Assembly: GCA_944332505.1 (NCBI GenBank)
Contig: CALVKC010000001.1
Coordinates: forward strand, 186,001-250,000
From: an uncultured Bacilli bacterium
Lineage (GTDB): Bacteria; Bacillota_I; Bacilli_A; RF39; UBA660
Direction of reading: 5' to 3'
DNA length: 64,000 nucleotides
Notes under the pieces: model-generated
Databases searched by the model: none
Seen by the model: the letters and a program-made list of their open reading frames with translations, nothing else
What the model was told of the DNA's origin: nothing
Shown: positions 1 through 9,500 of the stretch, in pieces
How positions within the stretch are numbered: the stretch's first letter is position 1
Layout: each line of letters opens with the position of its first letter
Program-made: the position numbers and the translations under genes

Positions 1-500
1 GTATAAACATTCCAATTTCTTGGTAAACGAACTGGAACTTCTCTACCTAAATCTTCATTGAAACGATTTACAATTTTAGCATCTTGAATAATTAAGAATT
101 CTGCTAATAATTCTTTTGCAAAATCTTCAAGTTCAAATTGTTTAGAATTAGAATACATGTTAATTGTATTAATTACTGTAGCTAAATCAGTAACTTTACC
201 TTTTCCTTTAACTGATTCTTCTCCTCTAACTTTTACTGCATAAACTCCTTCACCTTTAACTGTAACTGGTTTGAAATATAATTTACATTTTAAAGATTCT
301 GGTTGTCCAGCTTGCTGAACAGGTAAGATTTTACATCCTTCAAAATCTACAAATGTAGATCCGAATAGTTCAGAAATTTGTTTTTCAAGTTCTGAACTTG
401 TCACTGTTGCAGTTGAAATAATGTTGTTAAATTTCACTGCCTCTCCCAATTCGATTTGTGCTAGTTTTGGTACGTTTGTTGTTTTTGTTTGTTCTGCCAT
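1..500 (-). CDS. Unknown protein, probably virion, C-terminus off the window
   Basis: The start codon is at 500, behind a strong AAAGGAGG site, and the reading frame stays open to base 1, so only the first ~166 residues are seen. The protein begins MAEQTKTTNVPKLAQIELGE. The segment is somewhat less AT-rich than its neighbours, like the capsid gene at 34-36 kb, which I take as a hint of a highly expressed product. I recognise no family and no catalytic motif. Confidence 0.7.
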   Translation of the reverse strand, partial: MAEQTKTTNVPKLAQIELGEAVKFNNIISTATVTSSELEKQISELFGSTFVDFEGCKILPVQQAGQPESLKCKLYFKPVTVKGEGVYAVKVRGEESVKGKGKVTDLATVINTINMYSNSKQFELEDFAKELLAEFLIIQDAKIVNRFNEDLGREVPVRLPRNWNVY

Positions 501-619
501 AATTAATTTCCTCCTTTTTTGTTTATAGCAATATGTCTGAAGTGATGTAAAATTATATTTACCAGATATAATCACATCCCTTTGCTCCAGACTCATGTAA
601 ATAATATATAACTGAAATA

Positions 620-1585
620 TTATTTACATATTACACGTTGTAATAATTCTCGATCTCTTTGATCTTCTAATGAATCAAATTCTTTATTGATATATTCTCC
701 TTTATCATAAGAGATAATATAAAGTTCTTTATTTAAATCTTCAAAGAACAAATAATTTCTCTTAATCTCAGTAATATCAACAGATTTATCATACTTGATC
801 AATATTGGAGCTATTACTTTGTGCTTTGTTAAACTTTCGATAGTATTAATTTCTTCATCAGAAATTTTATATACACCATCTTTAGTCCAACTATCTATAG
901 AAGTATTAATAGTAAGATTTAAACGTATAATTCCAAATGCTCTTCTAAAATCATACATAAAATCATTTTCTATTAATAACTCTCTATACGTATTTTTAAA
1001 GCCTACATAAGTCATATTATCATTCTCATCCATATGAGATTTAATAATATTTAAAGCTTTATCATAAAGATCTTCATTTACAAAAGACATAATATCTTCA
1101 AATGAATCATCTTTATAAACAAAATGAATTTTTTGGTCTCTTACACCCGATGCAGCATAAACTGATTTAAAATCAAAATCTGCAGGTGCAGTATCTCTAC
1201 TTATAGAGACCCCTACATAAATTTTTTTAGAATTATTATTCAATATAGTTTCAAATGGATCTACAATATTTTGTCTACATACTGCATATGGTTCATTGAT
1301 ATCTTTATCTATATCATCTAATCGATATAATAAACATAAAGTATCAATTCCATAATTAGGATCAGATGCTAAGACATGAATAATTAATCCATCTGGTTCT
1401 AACATTGAAAATTCTTCAAGTTGGTTCTTAGTAAGAACAACTTTATTTTTTTGTTTGTCTTTTAATAAAAAAGTATTTTCTGATTTTACTTTATATAATC
1501 TTAATAGTATGAGCTCATTATTTTCATCATATTTAAAATATTGAGCACCTATAGGTTGTTTATAAAGTTTACTATATTTATTCAT
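620..1585 (-). CDS. Hypothetical protein, 321 aa
   Basis: Open frame of 321 codons. I prefer the ATG at 1585 over the GTG at 1594 because AAAGGGG lies 8-9 nt before it. The sequence is mixed alpha/beta without signal peptide, membrane segment or recognised motif. A phage promoter lies about 75 bp upstream, so it is a single early-type transcription unit. Function unknown. Confidence 0.8.
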   Translation of the reverse strand: MNKYSKLYKQPIGAQYFKYDENNELILLRLYKVKSENTFLLKDKQKNKVVLTKNQLEEFSMLEPDGLIIHVLASDPNYGIDTLCLLYRLDDIDKDINEPYAVCRQNIVDPFETILNNNSKKIYVGVSISRDTAPADFDFKSVYAASGVRDQKIHFVYKDDSFEDIMSFVNEDLYDKALNIIKSHMDENDNMTYVGFKNTYRELLIENDFMYDFRRAFGIIRLNLTINTSIDSWTKDGVYKISDEEINTIESLTKHKVIAPILIKYDKSVDITEIKRNYLFFEDLNKELYIISYDKGEYINKEFDSLEDQRDRELLQRVICK

Positions 1586-1656
1586 ATGAATCACCCCTTT
1601 AATATTATGAAGTTTAGTATACTTTTTAAATTAAATATCATATCTCCTTTCATTCT

Positions 1657-1670
1657 TATAATATATAACC
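1657..1670 (-). promoter_or_regulatory. Phage promoter, TATATTATA core
   Basis: The minus strand reads GGTTATATATTATA, upstream of the gene starting at 1585. A weaker upstream half than other copies. Confidence 0.55.
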
Positions 1671-1708
1671 AAAAAATAAAATAAGAAGAAGAAATTGGAG
1701 AAGAGTTT

Positions 1709-2146
1709 TTACTCTTCTCCGTTATTCATAATATCTTTAAATATTTTTTTAGTTTCTTCTGTAATAGGCGATTTTTTAATCAATGGTTCATCATCCTCAG
1801 AATTTTCTTTATTAATTCTTTCTACAGGACAAATTAAATCTTCTTCAGATTTAGTATCAGTTTCTTCTTCAAAGTTAATACGTTCAATATCCTCTAACCA
1901 TGATTTTGTAAGTACTTCAATTGTAGCTACAAACGATTTAATTAATCCTACTGCACTTTTAATTACACTAGTATAGGCTAGAATAAATTCAGTTTTTAAT
2001 TCGATATCAATACTACCTTTAGGATCATAAATAAAAGAACCAAATTTTCCTTTAGTTCCTTCTTTTTTGTCTTCTGTTAAAGGACATTCTAAAGTACTAG
2101 CAATTTCAATTTTTTCTTTCTGTTCGAATTCAATTTTAATTTTCAT
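1709..2146 (-). CDS. Hypothetical protein with LICPVERI motif
   Basis: 145 aa, own promoter. Residues 1-90 are a mixed domain of unknown family; the C-terminal third is acidic and looks disordered. Residues 104-111 read LICPVERI, a short motif that recurs at or near the C-termini of the helicase (52593-54104), RNAP beta'-C (54579-56750) and the 134-aa protein at 54137-54541. That link suggests a part in the DNA/RNA machinery, but the function is not known. Confidence 0.75.
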   Translation of the reverse strand: MKIKIEFEQKEKIEIASTLECPLTEDKKEGTKGKFGSFIYDPKGSIDIELKTEFILAYTSVIKSAVGLIKSFVATIEVLTKSWLEDIERINFEEETDTKSEEDLICPVERINKENSEDDEPLIKKSPITEETKKIFKDIMNNGEE

Positions 2147-2195
2147 TTTCTTTTCCTCCTAGGGATTTACCCTTATTCTATATCTATTTCATGAT

Positions 2196-2210
2196 TATAA
2201 TATACAATTA
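2196..2210 (-). promoter_or_regulatory. Phage promoter, TTGATA-N19-TATATTATA
   Basis: The minus strand reads TAATTGTATATTATA with TTGATA 19 nt upstream; it precedes the gene starting at 2146. Confidence 0.65.
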
Positions 2211-2225
2211 AAATATTATAAATTA

Positions 2226-2507
2226 TCAAATTCGTAATTGTTGTATTCTTATAAAAAGCTTATTTTTATAAATTGGATCATCATCTATCTTATAGATATA
2301 TCCTAACATAATTTCTCTTAGGAAATTACAATTACTTAAAAATGATTTTTTCCGGTTTACAAATATATTAATATTTGAATATTTTTTATTATTAGTTATC
2401 CCATTAGAAATTGTACATTGCTTAGTATCATAAGAAACAGTTTCAATACAAGTCATAAGTATAATATTATTGATAATTGATATTATTAAATTTAGTATTC
2501 TATCCAC
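2226..2507 (-). CDS. Hypothetical protein, 93 aa, GTG start
   Basis: The frame starts at GTG (2507), 9 nt after GAGGAG. The overlapping ATG one base earlier would give only four codons. The N-terminal ~20 residues are hydrophobic (ILNLIISIINNIILM) and could be a signal anchor or a short membrane helix. The rest is polar. No family recognised. Confidence 0.6.
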   Translation of the reverse strand: MDRILNLIISIINNIILMTCIETVSYDTKQCTISNGITNNKKYSNINIFVNRKKSFLSNCNFLREIMLGYIYKIDDDPIYKNKLFIRIQQLRI

Positions 2508-2552
2508 ATTTAATCTCTCCTCAAAATTTATTTTTTATTTTCTTTTTTTCAT

Positions 2553-2801
2553 TTATGAAGTATCCTTAAACCTAATTGCCCGACGATAAAAATCTCCTGT
2601 TCTGTTACTGGCTAATGATAATATTTTGATATCTGTATTATTTTCAATTTGGATACTAGTACTGTATCTTTTGTAAAAAGGTTTTATTATTTCTTTTTCT
2701 TCTTTATTCTCTACATAATATGAAGCTAAATTAGAACAATACTTCATACATGCTTCTTTAGTATTCTCTACAGTACGTTTTCTAATATCATATAAGTCCA
2801 T
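2553..2801 (-). CDS. Hypothetical protein, 82 aa
   Basis: Small basic helical protein with a good AAGGAGAG ribosome site before the ATG at 2801. It is driven by the promoter at 2834-2850, whose surroundings are nearly duplicated at 45261. No recognised domain. Confidence 0.65.
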   Translation of the reverse strand: MDLYDIRKRTVENTKEACMKYCSNLASYYVENKEEKEIIKPFYKRYSTSIQIENNTDIKILSLASNRTGDFYRRAIRFKDTS

Positions 2802-2833
2802 AATATCTCTCCTTTCTTTTATTTATACCCATC

Positions 2834-2850
2834 TATAATATATGCTTGAG
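2834..2850 (-). promoter_or_regulatory. Phage promoter, duplicated variant
   Basis: The minus strand reads CAAGCATATATTATA with TTGTCA 19 nt upstream of the core. About 35 bp here match the promoter region at 45261 almost exactly. Confidence 0.6.
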
Positions 2851-2872
2851 ATATTGAACTTTGACAAAAATA

Positions 2873-2898
2873 GAAGACTAGGATATATCCTAGTCTTC
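2873..2898 (-). terminator. Hairpin terminator
   Basis: Perfect 26-bp palindrome (GAAGACTAGG...), followed on the minus strand by TATTTTTG. It contains the last codons of the YD-repeat gene that ends at 2890. Confidence 0.75.
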
Positions 2899-3216
2899 GT
2901 CTTCATATTCATAAAATTCTTCATAATCGTCACTGTTTTTAATGTGAATTAAATTACCATTCTTATCATACTCATATACAATTTCAAAATCTTTAGAATT
3001 ATATTGACTGATTATATGATTATTTTCATCATATTCATAATATTCTTCAAAATTATCAGTAACGTTTTTAAAATGAATTAAATTATTATTTTCATCATAT
3101 TCATAAATACATTCACAGCCATTAGGATTTTGATAATAAATTAAATTTCCTTTATCATCATATTTTTTAATATAGATAATTTCACCATCTTTATCTTTTG
3201 CAGTTCTTATTTTCAT
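2890..3216 (-). CDS. YD-repeat (RHS-like) small protein
   Basis: 108 aa made of tandem ~20-residue units of the form YEYDxNxNLIHxKN, the YD repeat seen in RHS and cell-wall proteins, ending in an acidic EDED. There is no signal peptide and no toxin domain. At least three other loci in this window carry the same repeat (5419-5856, 31947-32096, 43270-44394). Role unknown; YD repeats usually build beta-sheet shells or bind carbohydrate, but such short free-standing forms are not characterised. Confidence 0.75.
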   Translation of the reverse strand: MKIRTAKDKDGEIIYIKKYDDKGNLIYYQNPNGCECIYEYDENNNLIHFKNVTDNFEEYYEYDENNHIISQYNSKDFEIVYEYDKNGNLIHIKNSDDYEEFYEYEDED

Positions 3217-3238
3217 ATTAATTTCCTCCTAAATTTAA

Positions 3239-3946
3239 TTATTTGTTATCTACTTTGGCTGATTGTACTCCTTGTTGATTTTGATATTTTCCTTCATATG
3301 TCATTGAAGAATCACCTTCGATAGATTCATAATATAATTGTCCAATTTCCATACCTGGATATACTACGACAGGGTGTGTTACTGTAATTTCTAAAGTCCA
3401 TTTACCTTTAAATCCATTATCACCAAATCCTGCTGTTAAATGAACAACAATACCTAATCTTCCAGTAGTTGATCGTCCATCAATTTTAGGTACATAGCCA
3501 TAAGTTTCAGTATATTCCATAGTTTCACCTAAATATAATACTCCTGGTAATAAGATATGACCTTCTTCTGTAATTGTAAATTCTTCAGTTTCATTATCCT
3601 TTTTAGGATCTAAAGCATATTCTCTTAATACTTTATTTTTTATTTCTTCTTGTTTATCATATAATTTTTGTAAACGTTCATTTCTATCATTTAAAGATTC
3701 TTCATCTAATGATTTTTCATCTTTGAATTCGTTACAAATATCAAGATATTCCTTTTGAATATCTTCAGATCTTTCTCTGATTACTTTATTAATTTCTTCT
3801 GGTGATACTACTCCTTTAGTATAAACTTTCATAGTATTACCTAATCTAATATTGTATGAATTAGGATTAAGACGAGATTCATCGAAATCACTAATTACAA
3901 TATTTCCTTTTTTAATTTCTTCTTTAATTTTTAATCCTGATAGCAT
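3239..3946 (-). CDS. dcd: dCTP deaminase-like protein (Dcd/dUTPase fold)
   Basis: 235 aa. The C-terminal half carries the Dcd signature: GRSTTGRLGIVVHLTAG (residues 157-173) then GFKGKWTLEI (178-187). It includes the conserved Ser, Arg and, at residue 186, the glutamate expected to be catalytic. Dcd converts dCTP to dUTP in the cytoplasm. It is longer than bacterial Dcd (about 190 aa) because of a charged helical insertion at about residues 46-125. The trimeric dUTPase family shares the fold, but the LEI glutamate context favours the deaminase. It could feed dTMP synthesis or a uracil-containing genome. Confidence 0.8.
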   Translation of the reverse strand: MLSGLKIKEEIKKGNIVISDFDESRLNPNSYNIRLGNTMKVYTKGVVSPEEINKVIRERSEDIQKEYLDICNEFKDEKSLDEESLNDRNERLQKLYDKQEEIKNKVLREYALDPKKDNETEEFTITEEGHILLPGVLYLGETMEYTETYGYVPKIDGRSTTGRLGIVVHLTAGFGDNGFKGKWTLEITVTHPVVVYPGMEIGQLYYESIEGDSSMTYEGKYQNQQGVQSAKVDNK

Positions 3947-3949
3947 TGA

Positions 3950-4555
3950 TTATGCTCCTTTCATTGTAAATATAGTATCAATATTAGTTGCTACAATAAA
4001 ATCAGATTTACTGTATTTTTCTGGTAATTCATTATCATATTCTTCATAATCATCAAAATTATCATTACTAAATACTAAATATTTATATTCATCATTATCA
4101 TCTTGATGTAGCATATTTTTTATTTTATATAATTTAATAATTATATATGTATTATAATTTCTCATATTTTGTATATTATAAAGTAAATATTTATCAGATG
4201 ATAATATTTTATTTAATTTACAATAATCCTCATATGATTTAAATTTAATATTAGATGTATTACATAATCTTCCAATAGTAATAGAATCATATCTACCATT
4301 TATAAGCAATTCTAATGATTTTTCGTCATTATAAATATATAATGGGTTATATGTATTATCAAACCCTATACATAAAAAAGATGAATTATTTTCAACAAGT
4401 ATAGTATAAATATTTTTATCAGTTGCTAGAAATTTAATTTTATCTTTTTCTACTTCTAAAATTATAGCACCTTTAGAATCTAAAAATTCTAAAATTTTTT
4501 TAATTTGATCGTTTTTAATATCTTTTTCAAATATCTCTTTATTAGAATATATCAT
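3950..4555 (-). CDS. Hypothetical protein, 201 aa
   Basis: Very AT-rich, Asn/Ile/Lys/Tyr-rich protein without a recognised motif. It starts at the ATG 4555, whose codon touches the stop of the upstream gene, so the two are translationally coupled. Downstream it nearly touches the dcd gene, giving a compact operon 5349 to 3239. Confidence 0.7.
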   Translation of the reverse strand: MIYSNKEIFEKDIKNDQIKKILEFLDSKGAIILEVEKDKIKFLATDKNIYTILVENNSSFLCIGFDNTYNPLYIYNDEKSLELLINGRYDSITIGRLCNTSNIKFKSYEDYCKLNKILSSDKYLLYNIQNMRNYNTYIIIKLYKIKNMLHQDDNDEYKYLVFSNDNFDDYEEYDNELPEKYSKSDFIVATNIDTIFTMKGA

Positions 4556-4872
4556 TAAGATTTTTCCTCCTCGATAGGATCTCCTTTATAATCCACCTCT
4601 ATAATATCATCTAATAACTCATCAGATTCAAATAATAATTTTTTAAAAGATTCTAATTCATTAAATACGAATTGAAATTTATTTTTAAAGTCTTCTAAAG
4701 CTTCTTCTTTAGTTGCTCCATATCCATCTATATCAGATAAGTCATAACTATATATGCCCAACTTAGCATTATGAAAACCATTATCATAAGCAGAAATGGT
4801 ATGAGATTGCCACTTCTGCTTATGATCATCATTATGAGCTAATTTAATCATAATTTTATTATCATTGGTCAA
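4555..4872 (-). CDS. HicB-like small protein, TTG start
   Basis: 105 aa from TTG at 4872, 6 nt after a strong GGAGG; the longer in-frame start at 5031 would overlap the membrane-protein gene below in a different frame. The segment SYDLSDIDGYGATKEEALED resembles the HicB-type antitoxin fold (strand, GxGAT, EEAxxD helix). No HicA toxin is next to it, so it may be a lone HicB-fold protein. The fold assignment is tentative. Confidence 0.6.
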   Translation of the reverse strand: MTNDNKIMIKLAHNDDHKQKWQSHTISAYDNGFHNAKLGIYSYDLSDIDGYGATKEEALEDFKNKFQFVFNELESFKKLLFESDELLDDIIEVDYKGDPIEEEKS

Positions 4873-5038
4873 AATGTATCCTCCTTCGATCTTCTTCATC
4901 ACTTTTTTTCTTTTGTCTTTTTTCTTTAATATCTTCGACAATTGGCATAAGAGTGAAAATATACAGAATAGCAGCCGCAAAAATAAAAGCACTAATATAT
5001 TGTATAATATTAAAAATTGACAGTATATCACAAGACAT
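4862..5038 (-). CDS. Small membrane protein, 58 aa
   Basis: Frame MSCDILSIFN to RRRIHFDQ, ATG at 5038 with AGGTGAA upstream. Residues ~9-33 form one hydrophobic segment (IIQYISAFIFAAAILYIFTL), followed by a highly charged cytoplasmic tail (KEKRQKKKSDEEDRRR). Its end overlaps the TTG start of the next gene by 11 nt. The compact coupling to genes on both sides supports it as real. Function unknown; small phage membrane proteins can serve in lysis or exclusion. Confidence 0.65.
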   Translation of the reverse strand: MSCDILSIFNIIQYISAFIFAAAILYIFTLMPIVEDIKEKRQKKKSDEEDRRRIHFDQ

Positions 5039-5040
5039 TC

Positions 5041-5349
5041 TTATTCACCTACCTTTGTTTTAATGGATGAAATAATTTTAGATGAAGCTTCTTTTAAATC
5101 CTCTTCAATTTCAAATCCTTCTGTATCGATTGGATTTACTAATTCCCATTCTTCAGAAAACATTTCTACAACAGTTTCTTTCCAAGGAACACATCCAAAT
5201 CTACTTTCTACGTACAAATATGGATGAGTCATTTTAGAATGTTCATCTGGTCTTTGTACTTTTATTACTACATCTTCTTTCCATTGTGGTAATCTCATAC
5301 CTTCACAAAAACCTACTTGTAACATTGTTAACGCAATCCCGAATTTCAT
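5041..5349 (-). CDS. DUF2829-like (Tad2-type) protein
   Basis: 102 aa. It begins MKFGIALTMLQVGFCEGMRL and has a late PWKETVVEMFSEEWELV segment, the same layout as the clearer DUF2829 protein at 62545-62802 (MNFGKALEAVKEGKRIARKGW...SEDWYIVE). DUF2829 includes the Thoeris anti-defence protein Tad2, which binds the gcADPR signal. Here the conserved RKGW is changed to RLPQW and a C-terminal tail of about 25 residues is added, so ligand specificity may differ. Confidence 0.6.
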   Translation of the reverse strand: MKFGIALTMLQVGFCEGMRLPQWKEDVVIKVQRPDEHSKMTHPYLYVESRFGCVPWKETVVEMFSEEWELVNPIDTEGFEIEEDLKEASSKIISSIKTKVGE

Positions 5350-5375
5350 ATTAATTTCCTCCTTTTATTTACTAA

Positions 5376-5446
5376 TTAAAAGTCAATAAAATAATAAAAA
5401 ATAAAAGATTAGGTTATCCTAATCTTCATATTCATATTTTTCATAT
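5376..5446. repeat. Direct repeat copy 1 flanking a YD gene
   Basis: 71 bp almost identical to 5881-5954 (the second copy has 3 extra bases in the hairpin loop). It spans an A/T spacer, the terminator hairpin and the last codons of the YD gene. Confidence 0.85.
5405..5426 (-). terminator. Hairpin terminator
   Basis: AAGATTAGG stem with TTA loop, minus-strand T-rich tail; overlaps the end of the YD gene at 5419. Confidence 0.7.
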
Positions 5447-5856
5447 CCTCCATCAGAATCTTCATAATAAATTTTATTTCCTTTATCATACTCCCATTTT
5501 TTCCACAACCCATTAGAATCTTCTTTATAGATTAAACGCTTTTTATCATCATATTCATATTTTTTCCAATATCCATCAGAATCTTCAAAATAAATTAATT
5601 TTCCGTTATCATCATATTTCATTTTTTCCCAATATCCATTAGAATCTTCGCTATAAATTAAATTTCCTTTATCATCATATTTAAATTTATACCATTCACC
5701 TGTACAATATTCTTTATAGATTAAACGTCCTTTATCATCATACTTCCATTTTAACCAATCTCCATTAGGTTTTTCCTGATAAATTTTATTTCCTTTTTCG
5801 TCAAATTCTTCAATTTTTATTATATTATCATTTCTATCTTTAGTAATTTTTTTCAT
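5419..5856 (-). CDS. YD-repeat (RHS-like) protein
   Basis: 145 aa with about six tandem units of the form KYDDKGxLIYxEDSNGxWxK, ending in KYEYED. Ribosome site AGGGAG before the ATG at 5856. The gene is bracketed by 71-74 bp direct repeats, so it could have arisen, or be lost, by recombination between them. Same family as 2890-3216 but with Trp-containing units. Function unknown. Confidence 0.75.
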   Translation of the reverse strand: MKKITKDRNDNIIKIEEFDEKGNKIYQEKPNGDWLKWKYDDKGRLIYKEYCTGEWYKFKYDDKGNLIYSEDSNGYWEKMKYDDNGKLIYFEDSDGYWKKYEYDDKKRLIYKEDSNGLWKKWEYDKGNKIYYEDSDGGYEKYEYED

Positions 5857-5880
5857 AATTATTCTCCCTATATTTAATAT

Positions 5881-5954
5881 TTAAAAGTCAATAAAATAAT
5901 AAAAAATAAAAGATTAGGATATTATCCTAATCTTCATATTCATATTTTTCATAT
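5881..5954. repeat. Direct repeat copy 2, with terminator
   Basis: Second copy of the 5376-5446 repeat. It lies just after the macro-domain gene and keeps a remnant of the YD gene's last codons together with a working-looking hairpin (5910-5933). Confidence 0.85.
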
Positions 5955-5958
5955 GACC

Positions 5959-6396
5959 CTATTTCTTAAATACAATATTTTCACTAGTAGATATATTATA
6001 TTTTTCTAATAATTTAGAAACAATATTCCAATCTCCTCCAGCATTACCACATCCTATATATTTAGGAGCAGTAATCTTATTATCAGGATATTGACCTCTT
6101 ATATATTTTAAAGCTTTTTCCATAGCACCATAATCAGTCTGACATTTATTACGTCCATAATTTAACTGAGAAAACATATTTAAAATTATATAATTTTCAT
6201 CATAATAAATAAATACCTGACCTAATAAATCTTTAGGATGTACAGGTTTAGGATTAATCCCATACAAATAATTTACTTGATTACATATCTGCTTATATTG
6301 AAAATATAAATCAGGAAATGTATCTCTTACATATTTAGCAAATCCTGCTCCCATTACTCCCATACAATTCACTTGATGTAATATAATTTCTCTCAT
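5959..6396 (-). CDS. Macro-domain protein (ADP-ribose binding/hydrolysis)
   Basis: 145 aa, a single macro domain. The N-terminal HQVNCMGVMGAGFAKYVRDTFP (split: NCMGVMGAGFA, FP) is the nucleotide-binding loop of the Poa1p/ALC1/DarG-like macro class. YIGCGNAGGDW near residues 114-124 is the second loop. Such domains bind or remove ADP-ribose or its phosphate esters from proteins, DNA or RNA. In a phage this would fit reversal of ADP-ribosylating host defences; that role is inference. It has its own promoter at 6458. Confidence 0.85.
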   Translation of the reverse strand: MREIILHQVNCMGVMGAGFAKYVRDTFPDLYFQYKQICNQVNYLYGINPKPVHPKDLLGQVFIYYDENYIILNMFSQLNYGRNKCQTDYGAMEKALKYIRGQYPDNKITAPKYIGCGNAGGDWNIVSKLLEKYNISTSENIVFKK

Positions 6397-6457
6397 ATTT
6401 AATCCTCCTTATCACATTTTAGTGAAAACAATAGATATATTATATCTATTTCATAAA

Positions 6458-6472
6458 TATAATATATAATTA
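6458..6472 (-). promoter_or_regulatory. Phage promoter, TTGTGA-N19-TATATTATA
   Basis: The minus strand reads TAATTATATATTATA with TTGTGA 19 nt upstream; serves the macro-domain gene starting at 6396. Confidence 0.7.
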
Positions 6473-6495
6473 TATTTATAAATAATCACAAAAAA

Positions 6496-6520
6496 TAGAC
6501 TAGAGATACACTCTAGTCTA
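6496..6520 (-). terminator. Hairpin terminator of the polyprotein-like gene
   Basis: TAGACTAGAG stem, 5-nt loop, minus-strand tail TTTTTTG; overlaps the stop region of the gene ending at 6518. Confidence 0.75.
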
Positions 6521-9500
6521 TTTAATTAAATATTTTAACGCTTCCCATCCAAATTTTAAAGTATTCTTATCAATCTGAATAATAGCATCATTAAAAGGCG
6601 ATCTTTCATAATATTCTGTAAAATTAAAAGTTTTATCATTAGCAACTACAATCTTTAAATATTTCTTAAAATCATTTAAAAATCTAGCTCTTACTTTTAA
6701 TTCTTTTACAGATTTATCTTTACCTTGTTTATATATTTTCTTTTCTAATAAAGTAATAAAGAATTGCATTTTAGCTAATTCAAATTTCATAGGATCATAT
6801 GATTCTTGTTTATCATATTCCATTAATAATCTATGAGAATTTGTATACTCTTGTTCAAAATCAATTCTTTTTATATTTTTTAATAATAAATTTCCATCTT
6901 TATCAAATTGAATAGGGAATGATTTAGCTTCTTCTATATAAGTATTAGATTCTAAAACCATCATTATCATTTTTTCAGTTTCAGATTCTTTTTTAAATCC
7001 AGTAGATTTATATATATTATATGCTACTTGATTATTTTTATTTACTGATAATTTTGTTACTTTAAAATCTTTGATGGCAGTATTTAGTAATTGTTTAGAT
7101 AAACCATGATTTTGATATTCTTTGGATATTTCTAATGCTTGAATCCATATACCATCATCTTTCTTTTCTGTATTTAAGATAGCAACTACGTTATCATTTT
7201 TATCTAAATAAATATATCCATTTGTATTTTTATTAATTCTTACATGTTTTAAAATTGTATATTTTTTAGATAATGATTCTTCTATTTTTAATTTTTTAAA
7301 CGATGATAAATTTAATCTATTAAGATTTGAATGATCAGAATCAATTTTTGAATTTATTTTTGTTTCTAGTATAATATTACTATCATATTCTACAAATTCA
7401 TATACAGGTAATCTACTTCTTTTTAACTTTTCAATTTTCTTCTTTATTATAGAAGGATTAAAATCTTTAGGGTTTCCTTTAAAGACTTCTACAATTTTAA
7501 CATCGTTTTTTACTTTATTTGTGAAATCTTTAGGTGATACAAACATACTCTTTTTATTAGTTAAATCTAAAGATGCAGATTTTAATAATTTATCTACAAA
7601 TTCAGAACAAACTAATTTCATATCCATATCTAATGGAATATTTAAAGGGATAGTTAATAAATTAAGTATAGAATATTTAGTCTTATTTATAAACAAATTA
7701 AAATTATCTAATGTTTTTTCTAATTGTTTATAAACTGAATCTGTTACTAAAAATGTATAAACTCCAACCTTATCTACTCCGTCTTTTGTATATTGTTTCA
7801 TTGATTCATATGATAATCCATTAAATCCATTTTTCTTATTAAATGAATATATGCGTGATATATCATCATCTAATGATATTGATGCATGAGAAAATTCATT
7901 TCCTTGTACTTTCTTAATAGTTTTACCTAACCAAGAATTACCTGAAACTAATACGATACTTACAGCTTTTTTATTAATATCTGTAGTATTAGATTCATTC
8001 ATTGAAACAGGTACAGTTCCTAAATATTCTCCACAATCTTTACATTTAAAGATTGGCTCTCCTTGAATAAAGACTCCTATATTTGTAGAACCACATTTAG
8101 TACATTTTTCTGGTTTTACTATTTTAGATTCTTTTATAGATTTATCTTTATTTCTTTCAAGATACATATAATAATAATCTTTACTTTTTCTATCAGATGA
8201 TTCTTTAAATCCATAATTTTTATACATTTTATAAGCTATCTCATTATCTTTATATACAGCTAATGCTCCAGCTTTATATTTATTTACGGCAATATCTAAA
8301 ATTTGTTTTCCTAATCCATATCCTCTATACTTATTAGAAACTTCTAGACTACCAAACCATCTATATCCATCAGAGGCAGGGATACTATCAACAGTTACTT
8401 TACCTACAACTTTATCATTGTCATCTTTCCAAAATAAATTATATGATTCTCCATCATCATTATTTTTAGTTTTAGAAAATTTAAAATCTGAAAGTCTTTT
8501 TTGCCCGTTTTGTTTATGATTTTTATCTAGATAAGATTTATCACTAGATTCTTCTATATAAGATTCTTTAATAGATTTTTTCAATTCATCTAAATCTTTA
8601 TCAGATCTAATTAGCCAAGATAAATCATCTTTTGAATATTTTAAAAATGTTTTATAATCCCATTTTTCACGTTTAACAGATTTTTGATAAAAAGATTTTA
8701 GTACAGAAGTACCTTTAATTATTAAAGGGTAATTTCTAGCTTTATCTTTAAATAATTCATAAATTTGAATACCTTCTATAATAAATTTTTTATCCTTATT
8801 ATTTTTAGCATAATTAATACAGAAATTTAAAAATGATGGTTGAAATTCTCCTTCAAAAGGATCTTTATAAAGATCTTTTAATTCTTCAGATGATAATGTA
8901 TTCATCCATTTTTGTAATATATATGGTCTATTATTTTTTATTACATCACTTATACAATCTAACTCTATATATTCTGCTTTATATTTTTTAGATAATTGTT
9001 TACCTAATGTACTCTTACCTGAGCCAGATAATCCTGTAATCAAAAGGATATTTGATTTTCCAGATTCAAAATCATCAAATTTCCAATATAAATCATTCTT
9101 ATTTAATATCATAGATTCTTCTATATAAGATTCATTAATCATACTATAATAATTATAACCATTTTTTGAGTTGGTTAAATTTAATCCTAATATTTTAGCT
9201 AAATTATTAGAACTTTTATTAGATATTTTAGCTTGCCAGATTAAACCATCTATATCTTTATTTGTTTTAAAATATGATAAAGCATCACTTGCTAATTTAT
9301 TACCTAAACCTTTATTTCTATATTTTGGAGATACAGCTAATGCAATATATCCAATACATTTTTTATATTCTTTATCATCTTTTGATCGTAGTAAAACAAA
9401 TCCTACTGGTTTATTACCATCATATTCAATTTTATAATATTTTACATTTACAAGTTCTATATTTTCAAAGCTGTCATCATCTTTATTTAGTGAATTAATT

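Noticed and set aside
4873..5031. N-terminal membrane extension of the HicB-like protein
   Set aside because: The extension is another frame of the 58-aa membrane gene; a good ribosome site precedes TTG at 4872.
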